Origin: Pseudomonas cedrina subsp. cedrina
Lineage (GTDB): Bacteria; Pseudomonadota; Gammaproteobacteria; Pseudomonadales; Pseudomonadaceae
Direction of reading: 5' to 3'
NCBI RefSeq assembly: GCF_001983175.1
Contig: NZ_MNPW01000001.1
Span: 434,001-498,000 of the forward strand
DNA length: 64,000 nucleotides
The notes beneath the pieces are model-generated. The model made no database searches and was not told the DNA's origin. It was given only the letters and a program-made list of their open reading frames with translations. Numbering within the stretch: position 1 is the stretch's first letter; every line of letters starts with the position of its first letter. Below, piece after piece: positions 47,742 to 63,338 of this stretch. The translations under genes were made by a program, and so were the position numbers.

Positions 47742-48053
47742 TCAAAAATCCGCCAACTGCCACACCTCATACGCCGGTGTCTCATACGGGTGGCTCAGCT
47801 TCAAGGCAGCCACGACAGCCACAATCAACTCATCCGCCACCACCAGCTCAACCTTCCATTCCTCAACCACTTCAACCTGGCCGACCTGCCCGATAAACGG
47901 CTGACTGCCGTCCAACGCGCGGAATTGGCCCTGGCCCGGCACTTGCCAGGCGCAGTGGTCGTAGTTGCCGATGCGCCCGCCACCCGCTGCGAAGACGGCG
48001 GTTTTCACCGTCTCCACGTGGCTGTCGGGTACGAAGAAGGCGAGCTTGTACAC
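47742..48053 (-). CDS. YqfO/NIF3-like small PII-fold protein
   Basis: 103 residues, GTG start 4 nt after the purL stop. MYKLAFFVPDSHVETVKTAVFAAGGGRIGNYDHCAWQVPG is the short stand-alone form of the NIF3 insert domain, with the later SHPYETPAYEVWQL. Structure resembles PII-like trimers. Function unknown; coupling to purL suggests shared expression. Confidence 0.88.
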   Translation of the reverse strand: MYKLAFFVPDSHVETVKTAVFAAGGGRIGNYDHCAWQVPGQGQFRALDGSQPFIGQVGQVEVVEEWKVELVVADELIVAVVAALKLSHPYETPAYEVWQLADF

Positions 48054-48057
48054 GGCC

Positions 48058-51000
48058 TTAGTTCACCCACGCGCGCGCGTTGCGGAACATGCGCATCCAG
48101 GCGCCGTCTTCGTTCCACTCTTCCGGGCGCCACGAGTTCTGCACGGCGCGGAATACGCGCTCCGGGTGCGGCATCATGATGGTCACGCGGCCGTCGCGGC
48201 TGGTAAGGCCGGTGATCCCGCGCGGCGAGCCGTTCGGGTTGGCCGGGTAGCTCTCGGTGACCTTGCCGTGGTTATCGACAAAGCGCAGGGCCACAGTGCC
48301 GGACAAGTCGGCTTCGAGCAGCGCTTCTTCGCTGGCGAACTCGGCATGGCCTTCACCGTGGGCGATGGCGATCGGCATGCGCGAACCGGCCATGCCTTGC
48401 AGGAAGATCGAGTTGGATTCCTGCACCTGCACCATGGCCACGCGGGCTTCGAACTGCTCGGAACGGTTACGCACAAAGTGCGGCCAGAACTCACTGCCCG
48501 GGATCAGTTCGCTGAGGTTGGACATCATCTGGCAACCGTTGCACACACCCAGGGTGAAGCTGTCGTTACGTTCGAAGAAGCCCTGGAACGCATCGCGGGC
48601 ACGGCTGTTGAACAGGGCCGACTTGGCCCAGCCTTCACCGGCACCCAGCACATCGCCGTAGGAGAAACCGCCGCAGGCCACCAGGCCTTTGAACTCATTG
48701 AGGTCAACGCGACCGGCGAGGATGTCGCTCATGTGCACGTCGATCGCATTGAAGCCGGCACGGTCAAACGCCGCCGCCATTTCGACCTGGCCGTTGACGC
48801 CCTGCTCACGCAGCACGGCAACTTGTGGGCGGACGCCCTTCTTGATGTAAGGCGCTGCGACGTCCTGGTTGACGTCGAAGCTGAGCATGGTGCTCAGGCC
48901 AGGGTTGTCTTCTTCCAGGATCGCGTCGAATTCCTGCTCGGCGCAGTCGACGTTGTCGCGCAGGCGCTGGATCTGGTAGCTGGTCTCGGCCCACTGGCGT
49001 TGCAGCAGACGGCGCTGGCCGGCGAACACGGTGTCGCCGTTGAAGGAGATGTTGACCTCACCGTTGTTGATCGGCTGACCGATCACCGCCACGCAGTCGT
49101 CCAGGCCGGCGGCGCTGAATTGGGCGAGTACGTCCGGGGTCGCGTCCTGGCGCACCTGGATCACGGCGCCCAACTCTTCGTTGAACAGGATGCCGTTGAT
49201 CTCGGCGGCGTCCTCGGCAACGCTGTCGAGCACGATGTTCAGGCCGCAGTGACCGGCGAAGGCCATTTCGACCACGCTGGTCAGCAAACCACCGTCGGAA
49301 CGGTCGTGGTAAGCCAGCAGGTGGCCGTCGGCGTTGAGGCCCTGGATCACGGCGAAGAAGGCCTTGAGGTCTTCGGCGTCGTCGACGTCCGGCGCGTGTT
49401 TGCCGAGCTTGCCGTGGGTTTGCGCCAGGATCGAGGCGCCCATGCGGTTCTGGCCACGGCCCAGGTCGATCAGGATCAGGTCGGTGGTGCCCTTGTCCAT
49501 GCGCAGTTGCGGGGTCAGGGTCTGGCGGATATCGGTGACCGGCGCAAAACCGGTGACGATCAGCGACAGCGGCGAGGTGACGCTCTTGTCGGTGCCGTCT
49601 TCGTTCCAACGGGTGGCCATGGACATGGAGTCCTTGCCCACCGGAATGGTGATGCCCAGCTCAGGGCACAGCTCCATGCCGACAGCCTTGACGGTGTCGT
49701 ACAGGCGCGCGTCTTCACCTGGGTGGCCAGCGGCCGACATCCAGTTGGCCGACAGTTTGATGTCGGACAGCTTGCCGATGCGCGACGCGGCGATGTTGGT
49801 GAGGGTTTCACCAATCGCCATGCGGCCCGACGCCGGGGCGTCCAGCAGGGCCAGCGGCGTACGCTCGCCCATGGCCATGGCTTCACCGGTGTAAACGTCG
49901 AAGCTGGTGGCGGTGACGGCAACGTCGGCCACCGGCACCTGCCACGGGCCGACCATTTGGTCACGGGCCACGAGGCCGGTGATGGTGCGGTCGCCGATGG
50001 TGATCAAAAAGCTTTTGCTCGCCACGGCCGGGTGGTGCAGCACGCGTTCAATGCTGTCGGCCAGTTCCAGGATGCTTGGGTCGAAATCATCACCCAGCTC
50101 GGCTTCACGTACCGCCGAACGGTGCATGCGCGGGGCTTTGCCCAGCAGCACTTCGAGCGGCATGTCCACCGGGCTGTTGCCGAAGTGGCTGTCGGTGACC
50201 GTCAATTGCGGCTCGGCAGTGGCTTCGCCAACTACTGCAAACGGGCAGCGCTCGCGTTCGCAGATGGCCTGGAAGCGTGCGAAATCTTCAGGGCCGACGG
50301 CCAGTACGTAGCGTTCCTGGGATTCGTTACTCCAGATTTCGTGCGGGGCCATGCCCGGCTCGTCGTTTGGAATGTTGCGCAGTTCGAAACGGCCACCACG
50401 CTCGCCATCGTTGACCAGTTCCGGGAAGGCGTTGGACAAACCGCCGGCGCCGACGTCGTGGATGAAGCTGATCGGGTTCTTGTCACCCAACTGCCAGCAA
50501 CGGTCGATGACTTCCTGGCAGCGGCGCTCCATCTCCGGGTTTTCGCGCTGTACCGAAGCGAAGTCCAGGTCGGCCGAGCTGGTGCCGGTGGCCATGGAGG
50601 AGGCCGCGCCCCCGCCCAGGCCGATCAACATGGCCGGGCCGCCGAGCACGATCAGCTTGGAGCCGACCAGGATCTCGCCTTTCTTGACGTGTTCTTCACG
50701 GATGTTGCCCATGCCGCCGGCCAACATGATCGGCTTGTGGTAACCGCGTACTTCATCGCCACGCGGGGTGGTGATGGATTGTTCGAAGGTGCGGAAGTAG
50801 CCGGTCAGCGCCGGGCGCCCGAACTCGTTGTTGAACGCGGCGCCGCCCAGCGGGCCTTCGATCATGATGTCCAGCGCGGTGACGATGCGCTCGGGTTTGC
50901 CGTAGGGCACTTCCCACGGCTGTTCGAAACCCGGAATCTGCAGGTTGGACACGGTGAAACCGGTCAGGCCCGCCTTGGGCTTGGCGCCACGGCCGGTGGC

Positions 51001-51954
51001 GCCTTCGTCACGGATCTCGCCGCCGGAACCGGTGGCTGCGCCCGGGAACGGGGCAATCGCGGTCGGGTGGTTGTGGGTTTCGACCTTCATCAGGATGTGC
51101 ACGGGCTCTTGCACCGCGCCGTACTGGCGGGTCTCAGGGTCCGGGAAGAAACGGCCGGCGACGCTGCCGACGATCACCGAGGCGTTGTCCTTATAAGCCG
51201 ACAGAACGCCTTCGCTGTGCATCACGTAGGTGTTCTTGATCATGCCGAACAGGCTTTTTTCCTGGCTCTGGCCGTCGATGTCCCAACTGGCGTTGAAGAT
51301 CTTGTGACGGCAGTGCTCGGAGTTCGCCTGGGCGAACATCATCAGTTCGATGTCGTGGGGGTTGCGCTTCAAGCCATTGAAGGCAGTGACCAGATAGTCG
51401 ATCTCGTCTTCGGCCAGGGCCAGGCCCAGTTCGGTGTTGGCCTTCTCGAGGGCGGCGCGGCCACCGCCGAGCACGTCAATCGCGGTGAGCGGCTTGGGCT
51501 CGGCGTGACTGAACAGGCCGGCAGCCTGTTCCAGCTGGCTGACGATGATCTGGGTCATGCGGTCGTGCAGGCTGCTGGCGATCAGCTCGGCGTCGGCCTC
51601 GCTGAACTGGCCGGCGACGTAGAAGGCGATACCACGCTCCAGGCGCTGGATGCTCGCCAGGCCGCAGTTGCGGGCGATGTCGCTGGCCTTGCTCGACCAC
51701 GGCGAGATGGTACCGAACCGTGGCAGAACCAGGAACAAGCGGCCGGTCGGCTCTTGAACGGGAACGCTCGGGCCGTACTTCAGAAGGCGTGCCAGCACTT
51801 GCTGTTCGTCGGCGGTCAACACGCCGTCCACGTCGGCGAAGTGAGCAAATTCAGCATACAGGCCTGTAACCGCTGGAACCTTTTGGCTCAGTTGCTCAAG
51901 GAGTTTGCTGTGGCGAAAGGCAGAAAGGGCAGGAGCGCCGCGCAGGATCAACAT
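48058..51954 (-). CDS. purL: Phosphoribosylformylglycinamidine synthase
   Basis: 1298 residues, the large fused form. N-terminal PurS-like, FGAM synthetase with ATP sites ([35 protein letters not shown]), and a C-terminal glutaminase with nucleophile [15 protein letters not shown] and the catalytic pair in [10 protein letters not shown]. It makes FGAM from FGAR, glutamine and ATP, downstream of PurT's product. Confidence 0.97.
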   Translation of the reverse strand: MLILRGAPALSAFRHSKLLEQLSQKVPAVTGLYAEFAHFADVDGVLTADEQQVLARLLKYGPSVPVQEPTGRLFLVLPRFGTISPWSSKASDIARNCGLASIQRLERGIAFYVAGQFSEADAELIASSLHDRMTQIIVSQLEQAAGLFSHAEPKPLTAIDVLGGGRAALEKANTELGLALAEDEIDYLVTAFNGLKRNPHDIELMMFAQANSEHCRHKIFNASWDIDGQSQEKSLFGMIKNTYVMHSEGVLSAYKDNASVIVGSVAGRFFPDPETRQYGAVQEPVHILMKVETHNHPTAIAPFPGAATGSGGEIRDEGATGRGAKPKAGLTGFTVSNLQIPGFEQPWEVPYGKPERIVTALDIMIEGPLGGAAFNNEFGRPALTGYFRTFEQSITTPRGDEVRGYHKPIMLAGGMGNIREEHVKKGEILVGSKLIVLGGPAMLIGLGGGAASSMATGTSSADLDFASVQRENPEMERRCQEVIDRCWQLGDKNPISFIHDVGAGGLSNAFPELVNDGERGGRFELRNIPNDEPGMAPHEIWSNESQERYVLAVGPEDFARFQAICERERCPFAVVGEATAEPQLTVTDSHFGNSPVDMPLEVLLGKAPRMHRSAVREAELGDDFDPSILELADSIERVLHHPAVASKSFLITIGDRTITGLVARDQMVGPWQVPVADVAVTATSFDVYTGEAMAMGERTPLALLDAPASGRMAIGETLTNIAASRIGKLSDIKLSANWMSAAGHPGEDARLYDTVKAVGMELCPELGITIPVGKDSMSMATRWNEDGTDKSVTSPLSLIVTGFAPVTDIRQTLTPQLRMDKGTTDLILIDLGRGQNRMGASILAQTHGKLGKHAPDVDDAEDLKAFFAVIQGLNADGHLLAYHDRSDGGLLTSVVEMAFAGHCGLNIVLDSVAEDAAEINGILFNEELGAVIQVRQDATPDVLAQFSAAGLDDCVAVIGQPINNGEVNISFNGDTVFAGQRRLLQRQWAETSYQIQRLRDNVDCAEQEFDAILEEDNPGLSTMLSFDVNQDVAAPYIKKGVRPQVAVLREQGVNGQVEMAAAFDRAGFNAIDVHMSDILAGRVDLNEFKGLVACGGFSYGDVLGAGEGWAKSALFNSRARDAFQGFFERNDSFTLGVCNGCQMMSNLSELIPGSEFWPHFVRNRSEQFEARVAMVQVQESNSIFLQGMAGSRMPIAIAHGEGHAEFASEEALLEADLSGTVALRFVDNHGKVTESYPANPNGSPRGITGLTSRDGRVTIMMPHPERVFRAVQNSWRPEEWNEDGAWMRMFRNARAWVN

Positions 51955-53701
<1,747 letters not shown>

Positions 53702-53730
53702 ACGCGCTTTTTCATACACCACAAAACCCA

Positions 53731-53817
53731 TGTGGGAGCTGGCTTGCCTGCGATACAGACACCTCGGTGTATTTGTCGCACCGAGGTGATGCTATCGCAG
53801 GCAAGCCAGCTCCCACA
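53731..53817. repeat. REP doublet
   Basis: TGTGGGAGCTGGC at 53731 and complement ending 53817; nested hairpin ACACCTCGGTG...CACCGAGGTG in the loop. Between convergent mltF and the tre operon end. Confidence 0.9.
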
Positions 53818-53835
53818 GTTTGATCTCCATTGGCT

Positions 53836-54108
53836 TTAGAGACCGGTGAGCAGATGCACTACCCCGCCCGTCAATACCATCATTCCCGGCACCCCCGCAG
53901 CCTTTAAGGCCACAGCATCACACTTCGCAACATCCAGCAATTGCACCCGCACCCGCGTCAGCGCCACACGCTGCTGCGACTTGAGGTTGCCCGCGCCGCC
54001 CAGCGCACTCAGCACATCCGCCGACAACACACCCGGCGCTGCTGCGGTTTCGGCGATCAAATCCGGGGTCAGCGCCTTCCAGAACGCCCTTTGCAATTTC
54101 TCGAACAT
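53836..54108 (-). CDS. Stand-alone EIIB-like protein without catalytic cysteine
   Basis: 90 residues. LSALGGAGNLKSQQRVALTRVRVQL lines up with EIIB, but the Cys of the CxTRLR motif is Ala (VALTRVRV). The end GGVVHLLTGL matches the second EIIB-like part of NagE (GVWHLLIGD). It begins 2 bp after treF and cannot accept phosphate; a sensing or scaffolding role is inferred. Confidence 0.82.
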   Translation of the reverse strand: MFEKLQRAFWKALTPDLIAETAAAPGVLSADVLSALGGAGNLKSQQRVALTRVRVQLLDVAKCDAVALKAAGVPGMMVLTGGVVHLLTGL

Positions 54109-54110
54109 GC

Positions 54111-56627
54111 TCAGTGCTCCACGACAGATAAGGTTTCAACGGTGGCGGCGTGGTACAGGCGCAAAGCCTCACGCACCTGACCGGCTTCTTCCAGGCCCAG
54201 TACCTGGCGGGCGATGACCCGGCAGTCGGCCAGGTTCAATTCACGCACGGTCGCCTTGATGGTGGGGATCAACGGCACGCTGACCGAGAGTTCATCCACC
54301 CCCAACCCGATCAACGCCGGTACCGCCAACGCCTCGGATGCCAACGCACCGCAGACGCCTACCCATTTGCCGTGGGCATGGGCGGCCTTGACGGTGGTGG
54401 CGATCAGCCGCAGCACCGCCGGGTGGAAGCTGTCGGCCTGGCTCGCCAGGCGCGGGTGGTCGCGGTCCATGGCCAGGGTGTATTGGGTCAGGTCGTTGGT
54501 GCCAATCGAGAAAAAATCCACATGGGGCGCGAAGACATCCGCCATCAACGCGGCAGACGGCACTTCAACCATGATGCCCAGCTTCGGCAACTCGGTGAGC
54601 CCGAGCGCCAGCGCCTCCTCTTCAAGCATTGCGCGCGCCAAGTGCAACTCCGACAGCAGGCTGACCATCGGCAACATGATATGCAGTCGCGCAAAACCGG
54701 CACTGGCAAGGATCGCGCGGAACTGTTCGCGCAGCAGTTGCGGGCGCTCCAGGCACAGGCGAATACCGCGCAGGCCGAGGAATGGGTTGGTCTCGGCGTC
54801 CATCGGCACATAGGCCAAGGGTTTGTCGCCACCGACATCCAGGGTGCGCACCACCAGGTTGCGCTCACCGCCCAGGGCGCAGGCGATTGCCGTGTAGGTC
54901 GCCGCTTGTTCGTCGGGGCTCGGCGCGCGGTTGCGGTCCAGGTAGAGAAACTCCGAACGCAACAGGCCGACGCCTGCGCCGCCAAGGCTCAACGACTGCT
55001 GCACTTCCTGCAACGAGGCAACGTTGGCGGTGACTTCAATGTGATGACCGTCGCGGGTGGTTGCCGGTAAGAACGCTTGCGCCACGTCGCGCTGGTGACG
55101 CAGCGCCTGTTGCTGGCGCGCCGCTTCCCGTTGCTCGATATCGGCCAGGTCCGGGTCCAGGTGCAACTCGCCTTTGTCGGCGTCCAGCAGCACCTGCTTG
55201 CCATTGGCCAAGTCCAGGACCTGGGCGGAAACCCCGCAAATAGCTGGCAGCCCGAGGGCGCGGGCCAGAATCGCGACGTGGCTGGTCGCGCCGCCGCCGA
55301 CGGTGACAAACCCCAGCACCTTGCGTGTATCCAGGCCGGCGGTCTGCGAAGGCGTCAGTTGCTCGGCGATCAGTATCGCGCGCTCCGGCAAGTCCCAGGC
55401 ACTGTCCGTAATACCCAGGATCAGTTTCAGCACGCGCTGGCCGACGTCAGCCAGGTCGGCCGCACGTTCGGCAAGCAACGCATTGCCCGAACCCTGGAAC
55501 AGTTTGGCGGTGGCGACCGTGGCACGGTTCCAGGCAAAGGCGGCACTCTTGCCTTCCGCCAGCAGGCCATGGGCCTGGTCCAGCAAGGTCGGGTCTTCGA
55601 GCAATTGCTGGTGGGCACGGAAAATGTCCGCCTGGGCACCGCCAGCAGCCTTGTCTTGCAAGGCCTGCAGCGCTTCAGTTGCAGTCCGCAGGCCCCGCGC
55701 CAACGCGGCACGTTCAAACGCTTCGCCGGCCCCCGCTTCAGTGATATCCAGCTCGGGTTCGGTCACTTGAACGACCTGACCAAAGGCCGAACCCGGCGAT
55801 GCACACACGCCGCGCAGCAACGTCGTCGACAACACCGTTGCGACCGGCTCCGCCGTGCGCGCCACCGCCTCGCCACAGCCGTCAGCCAACAAGGCAGCCA
55901 GCACGTTGATCGCCGCCTCGGCGTCTTCCCCCGCCGCACTCACTTGCAAGGAATCGCCCTGCACGGTTTGCAGCGCCATGATCGCCACCAGCGACTTGGC
56001 GTTGGCGCTCTGGGTTTGCTTGTGCAGGTAAATACTCGCCGTGAACCCCTTCGCCGCCTGGGCGAACACCCCCGCCGGGCGCGCGTGCAATCCGTTGGCG
56101 TTGGGCAGGGTCACAGGCCTGGAGAACAGCGCATCGCCCTCCTCTTCGTCCAGCGCTTCAACGGACAGTGCTGGGGATAACTGCATCAGTGGCTGACCGG
56201 TTTCTACAAGGTCAGTTGCCAGTACGGTAAACGGCTCGCCACTGACCACCAGCATCAGGGTCAGCAGGCTGCGCGCGTTGAGCGCCACGTAGTCGGCATC
56301 GAATTCGACCAGCGCTTGCCCGGCTTCCACCCGCTGGCCTTCCTGCACCCGCCGGGTGAAGCCCTGGCCCGCCAGGTTCACGGTGTCCAGGCCGATATGC
56401 AACAGCACCTGAACGCCGTTGTCGGCGGTGATGCTGAGCGCATGGCCACTATCCTGGATATTGCTGATCACCCCGGCCAGCGGCGCGCAGAGGGTCTGCG
56501 AGGTGGGGTCGATGCACAGGCCGTCACCGATCAGACGGCTGGAGAACACCGGGTCGGGCACCTTATCCAGCGCCAGCAGCACACCGGATAGAGGCGCCAG
56601 CAGTTCCAGGGGTTGAGTTGCGGTCAT
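54111..56627 (-). CDS. PTS polyprotein EIIA-HPr-EI for trehalose
   Basis: 838 residues, colinear paralogue of NagF. EIIA (VLLHIGLDTVNLAGQG), HPr (NGLHARPAGVFAQAAKG, about residues 175-260), EI (GGATSHVAILARALGLPAI; MVEVPSAALMADVFAPH). TreB lacks EIIA, so this protein must supply it. I avoid a gene symbol because naming differs between strains. Confidence 0.92.
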   Translation of the reverse strand: MTATQPLELLAPLSGVLLALDKVPDPVFSSRLIGDGLCIDPTSQTLCAPLAGVISNIQDSGHALSITADNGVQVLLHIGLDTVNLAGQGFTRRVQEGQRVEAGQALVEFDADYVALNARSLLTLMLVVSGEPFTVLATDLVETGQPLMQLSPALSVEALDEEEGDALFSRPVTLPNANGLHARPAGVFAQAAKGFTASIYLHKQTQSANAKSLVAIMALQTVQGDSLQVSAAGEDAEAAINVLAALLADGCGEAVARTAEPVATVLSTTLLRGVCASPGSAFGQVVQVTEPELDITEAGAGEAFERAALARGLRTATEALQALQDKAAGGAQADIFRAHQQLLEDPTLLDQAHGLLAEGKSAAFAWNRATVATAKLFQGSGNALLAERAADLADVGQRVLKLILGITDSAWDLPERAILIAEQLTPSQTAGLDTRKVLGFVTVGGGATSHVAILARALGLPAICGVSAQVLDLANGKQVLLDADKGELHLDPDLADIEQREAARQQQALRHQRDVAQAFLPATTRDGHHIEVTANVASLQEVQQSLSLGGAGVGLLRSEFLYLDRNRAPSPDEQAATYTAIACALGGERNLVVRTLDVGGDKPLAYVPMDAETNPFLGLRGIRLCLERPQLLREQFRAILASAGFARLHIMLPMVSLLSELHLARAMLEEEALALGLTELPKLGIMVEVPSAALMADVFAPHVDFFSIGTNDLTQYTLAMDRDHPRLASQADSFHPAVLRLIATTVKAAHAHGKWVGVCGALASEALAVPALIGLGVDELSVSVPLIPTIKATVRELNLADCRVIARQVLGLEEAGQVREALRLYHAATVETLSVVEH

Positions 56628-56699
56628 GGCTTCACCTGCTGTCTTGTTTTGTAAAAATCACTGGTCGGGGGACAAAGGCTTGATCCAGAGCGCCGCACC

Positions 56700-56787
56700 T
56701 GTGGGAGCTGGCTTGCCTGCGATAGCATCACCTCGGTACCACTGGGATACCGAGTCGCCTGCATCGCGGGCAAGCCCAGCTCCCACA
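56700..56787. repeat. REP doublet inside the tre operon
   Basis: GTGGGAGCTGGC and its complement, the right arm being the GCGGGCAAGCCC variant. It separates the porin and treF genes within one transcription direction and may give differential mRNA stability. Confidence 0.88.
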
Positions 56788-56811
56788 TAAGCGCGTCCAC
56801 ATTGGGCCCGG

Positions 56812-59747
<2,936 letters not shown>

Positions 59748-59787
59748 GGGGGTTCCTTCAATAATTGTGTGCTGGCCTTGAGGGCCT

Positions 59788-59861
59788 CATCGCAGGCAAG
59801 CCAGCTCCCACACTTGAATGTGTTCACAAATCCAGGTGGGAGTCGGGCTTGCCCGCGATGG
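59788..59861. repeat. Back-to-back REPs between treB and treC
   Basis: CATCGCAGGCAAGCCAGCTCC... then GGTGGGAGTCGGGCTTGCCCGCGATGG. Same inward orientation as at 33363 and 35239; within the operon. Confidence 0.85.
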
Positions 59862-59868
59862 CGATCTA

Positions 59869-61311
59869 TCAAGCGACGCGATAACCCGGCCGAACAATCT
59901 TCATGCTCAACCCACAGGTCAAAACAAACGGCACCACCATCGCGATGACCATGCCGATCACAAACACCGCGATGGATTGCGGCACGATCGAAATAAACCC
60001 AGGCAAGCCCCCGACGCCGATGGCCGACGCCTGCACCTTGTTCAGCGACAGGAAAACGCTGCCCAACGCCGAGCCAATCAGCGCCGCATAAAAGGGGAAC
60101 TTGAAGCGCAGGTTCACCCCGAACATCGCCGGCTCCGTAATGCCGAAATACGCCGAGATCGCCGAAGTCGAGGCCATGCTTTTGTCCCGCGCATTGCGGC
60201 TGGTGTAGAACACCGCCAGCGCCGCGCTGCCCTGGGCCAGGTTGGACATGACGATCATCGGCCAGATAAAGGTGCCGCCCTGGGTCGAAATAAGCTGCAG
60301 GTCCACGGCAAGAAACATGTGATGCATGCCGGTGATCACCAGCGGCGCATAGAGCAGGCCGAACAGCGCCCCGCCGACCATCGGCGCCAGGTCAAACAGC
60401 GTGACCATGCCTTCAGTGATCAGGATGCCGAGGTGACGGGTCACCGGGCCGATGATCGCCAGGGCCAGTACACCGCTGACGACGATGGTGGTGATCGGCA
60501 CGACAAGCAGTTGGATCGCGTTGGGCACCCTGGCCCGCAGCCATTTCTCGATCACGCTCATCACATAGGCCGCCATCAGGATCGGCAGGATCTGCCCCTG
60601 ATAGCCGACCTTTTCGATCTGGAACCAGCCGAAAATATCGAAGTACGGCAGGCTCTGTCCGTCGAGGCCGGCCACGGCCTTGCCGTAGTTCCAGGCATTG
60701 AGCAGATCGGGGTGCACCAGCATCAGGCCCAGCACGATGCCGAGGATTTCACTGCCGCCAAAACGCTTGGCCGCCGACCACCCCACCAGCGCCGGCAGGA
60801 ACACGAACGAGGTGTTGGCCATCAGGTTGATCAGGCTCCACAGGCCGTCCAGGTTTGGGTAGGCCTCCAGCAGCGTCAGGCCCTCGATGAACATGCCCTT
60901 GGCGCCCATCAGGTTGTTCACGCCCATCAACAGGCCGGCAATGATCAACGCGGGCAGGATCGGCATGAACACATCGGAAAACACCCGCACCAGCCGCTGC
61001 ATGGCGTTGGTCTTATCGGCGCCTTTCTTCTTCACGTCGGCTATGGTGGCGGCGGCGAGGCCGGTCTGCTCGCGCAGGGCAGCGTAGACCTTTTCCACTT
61101 CGCCGGGGCCGATCACCACCTGGAACAGGCCGCCGGTAAAGAACGAACCCTTGACCAGGTCGACCTGGTTCAACGCGCTGCCATTGACCCGGCTCGGGTC
61201 CTTGAGCGCCAGGCGCAGGCGTGTCACGCAATGGGCAGCTTGCTCAACGTTGTCGCGGCCCCCGAGGTGCTCGAGGACCTCGCGGGCGATAGTCGGATAG
61301 TCGTGGCTCAT
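59869..61311 (-). CDS. treB: PTS trehalose transporter EIIBC
   Basis: 480 residues. EIIB first (phosphocysteine in AAHCVTRLRLAL, about Cys28), then a ten-helix EIIC (NAWNYGKAVAGLDGQSLPYF, ITEPAMFGVNLRFKFPFY). No EIIA. First gene of the operon, 251 bp from divergent treR. Confidence 0.95.
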   Translation of the reverse strand: MSHDYPTIAREVLEHLGGRDNVEQAAHCVTRLRLALKDPSRVNGSALNQVDLVKGSFFTGGLFQVVIGPGEVEKVYAALREQTGLAAATIADVKKKGADKTNAMQRLVRVFSDVFMPILPALIIAGLLMGVNNLMGAKGMFIEGLTLLEAYPNLDGLWSLINLMANTSFVFLPALVGWSAAKRFGGSEILGIVLGLMLVHPDLLNAWNYGKAVAGLDGQSLPYFDIFGWFQIEKVGYQGQILPILMAAYVMSVIEKWLRARVPNAIQLLVVPITTIVVSGVLALAIIGPVTRHLGILITEGMVTLFDLAPMVGGALFGLLYAPLVITGMHHMFLAVDLQLISTQGGTFIWPMIVMSNLAQGSAALAVFYTSRNARDKSMASTSAISAYFGITEPAMFGVNLRFKFPFYAALIGSALGSVFLSLNKVQASAIGVGGLPGFISIVPQSIAVFVIGMVIAMVVPFVLTCGLSMKIVRPGYRVA

Positions 61312-61375
61312 GCTTGGTTTCCACTTTGATTTTTTTATTGGGGGCAGTCATTGGCAGCACGCCGAAAGCAAAAGT

Positions 61376-61417
61376 ACTCGTACAGACGAGTTAAAGCAAC
61401 AACTCGTCTGTACGAGT
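61376..61417. promoter_or_regulatory. Paired TreR operators
   Basis: ACTCGTACAGACGAGT (61376-61391) and ACTCGTCTGTACGAGT (61402-61417) are exact reverse complements, 26 bp centre to centre, each a near-palindrome. They lie between treB and treR, so one repressor pair can control both. Confidence 0.88.
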
Positions 61418-61563
61418 TACACATTGTTTAATTTTGCAGGCCGTCGAACCGCTGCAAGCCGCATGAATCAAAGGGTCTAATGGACAAACTTGCACGGTGC
61501 CACTAAGGTTCCTGCCTTGACCGCGCAGTACACCTTCATCACGCCGGGCACAGAGCCAACGCC

Positions 61564-62268
61564 ATGAGCAAATACAACCAGATCTATACGGATCTGCTTG
61601 CCAGCATCACCACCGAACGCCTGCAACGTGGCACGCGCCTTCCCTCCGAAACCGAACTGATGGACAGCTACCAGGCCAGCCGCGGTACCGTGCGCCGCGC
61701 CATCGAGCAGTTGCAGGAGCGCGGCTTTGCGCAAAAGATCCACGGTAAGGGCACCTTCGTGTTGTCACCCAACCCGATTGAGTTCCAACTGGGCGGCATC
61801 GTCAGCTTCCACGAAACCCACGCCGACCTGGGCGACGACGTACACACCGAAGTGGTCGAATTCACCCAGTTGCCGCTCGAAGGCGCACTGCTGCAACACA
61901 TCGAAGCCGAACCCGGCGCTCTGATCACGCGCATCAAGCGCGTGCGGCGTATCGGCGGCAAACGCGTGATCCTCGACATCAACCACTTCGTCGCCGACGT
62001 GATTCCCGGCCTGGACCGCGTGATTGCCGAACAATCGATCTACGCGTTTATCGAGCAGACCCTGCAATTGCAGATCAGCTACGCCCAGCGCACCATCGAA
62101 GCCCTGCCCCGCAGCAAGGACGACCAGGCACACCTGGACCTTGACGGGCAAAGCCATGTGATTGTGGTGAGTAACCAGACGTTCTTGCAGGATGGGCGGC
62201 AGTTCGAGTACACCGAGTCGCGGCATACATTGGATAAGTTTTACTTCTCGGATGTTGCACGGCGGTGA
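61564..62268 (+). CDS. treR: GntR-family trehalose operon repressor
   Basis: 234 residues. Winged helix (LPSETELMDSYQASRGTVRRAI) and UTRA domain (GALITRIKRVRRIGGKRVIL, AEQSIYAFIEQTLQLQISYA). Expected effector trehalose-6-phosphate. Divergent from treB over the operators. Confidence 0.93.
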   Translation: MSKYNQIYTDLLASITTERLQRGTRLPSETELMDSYQASRGTVRRAIEQLQERGFAQKIHGKGTFVLSPNPIEFQLGGIVSFHETHADLGDDVHTEVVEFTQLPLEGALLQHIEAEPGALITRIKRVRRIGGKRVILDINHFVADVIPGLDRVIAEQSIYAFIEQTLQLQISYAQRTIEALPRSKDDQAHLDLDGQSHVIVVSNQTFLQDGRQFEYTESRHTLDKFYFSDVARR

Positions 62269-62336
62269 GGTCTGCGCGCTGGGTGAAGGGGCAAACGGCC
62301 ATTAGCCGCTTTTGCTTCGGTTTTTTACCCAAAAAA

Positions 62337-62363
62337 ATGCCAGTCGGCATCACTGACTGGCAT
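62337..62363. terminator. Hairpin after treR
   Basis: ATGCCAGT...ACTGGCAT preceded on the plus strand by a T-run then AAAAAAA. U-run is on the minus strand, so its service to treR is uncertain. Confidence 0.45.
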
Positions 62364-62421
62364 TGGCTAACCCCCCTTGCTGTGCGGTCGGTCTGTGGCG
62401 GCAGCTCTTTTTGGAGCGCCC

Positions 62422-63333
62422 ATGGTTTTTGCGTTGAGTAGTTACTTCCTCTGTCGTCGAACACTGACCGGCGTCTACAAAGCCTCGATAGTAATGGTCA
62501 GCGCGCTTCTCATCGCCTGCCAGTCGCCGCGCGAGGCACTGCAACAACTGGCTGACGAACACGGCCGACAGTTGGAGGTCCTGCCGGGGCATGCCTTCCC
62601 GCTCCTCATACTTGCGCCACGCACTGCAGAAAGGACGACGCGCCTGCGTGTCTACCTGGAAGGCGATGGCCATGCGTGGGCGACGGCCACCCAACCCAGC
62701 CTGGATCCGAGCCCGCACAATCTGTTAGTGCCCCGACTGGCGGTCGATGATCCAACACCGAATGCCTACCTGGCACGTCCCTGCCAGTTCCTGATGACCG
62801 CAGCCTGCCAACCAGCACTCTGGACCCATCGACGATTTTCCCAGGAAGTGGTCACCCGCCTCAGCCAGGGGCTGGACGAATTAAAAGGGCAATATGGCAA
62901 CAGCGAATTCGAACTGGTGGGGTATTCAGGCGGAGCCGCTCTCGCCTTATTGTTGGCGGCGCAGCGCAGTGATGTTACCCAGGTACAAACCCTTGCCGGC
63001 AATCTCAGTCCGCGCCTGTGGGCGACGATGAAAGGGCTGTCGCCACTCGACGGTTCACTGGATCCGCTGGACTATCGTGATCGACTCGTCTTGATACCCC
63101 AGCGTCATATGATCGGGGAAGAGGACCTGATTATTCCAGCTGGTTTAGCTGCCAGCTACCAACAGGCGCTGGGCTCGCCCCTCTCCCAATGCGTCCATGT
63201 ACCCGGAGCAGGCCATGACAGCGGGTGGGAAGCGGTGTGGAGCCGGTGGGTTAAAACGCCGCTGGCGCATGAGCGATCTGAAATCAACGGCGCGCCGGTC
63301 CGTTCAAAAACACCCGGGTGCCCTCCCCCGTAG
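62422..63333 (+). CDS. Putative lipoprotein alpha/beta hydrolase
   Basis: 303 residues from ATG 62422 (GGAG upstream). Lipobox LIAC (Cys33) after a hydrophobic stretch; nucleophile elbow GYSGGAALALLLA near residue 175 and a late His in GAGHDSGW. Substrate unknown; a cell-surface or periplasmic esterase is possible. Confidence 0.8.
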   Translation: MVFALSSYFLCRRTLTGVYKASIVMVSALLIACQSPREALQQLADEHGRQLEVLPGHAFPLLILAPRTAERTTRLRVYLEGDGHAWATATQPSLDPSPHNLLVPRLAVDDPTPNAYLARPCQFLMTAACQPALWTHRRFSQEVVTRLSQGLDELKGQYGNSEFELVGYSGGAALALLLAAQRSDVTQVQTLAGNLSPRLWATMKGLSPLDGSLDPLDYRDRLVLIPQRHMIGEEDLIIPAGLAASYQQALGSPLSQCVHVPGAGHDSGWEAVWSRWVKTPLAHERSEINGAPVRSKTPGCPPP

Positions 63334-63338
63334 AAAAA

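Noticed and set aside
46700..47760. Repeated palindromes considered as a CRISPR array
   Set aside because: Only two or three units, with unequal spacing and a gene between; no uniform short repeats with unique spacers and no cas genes.
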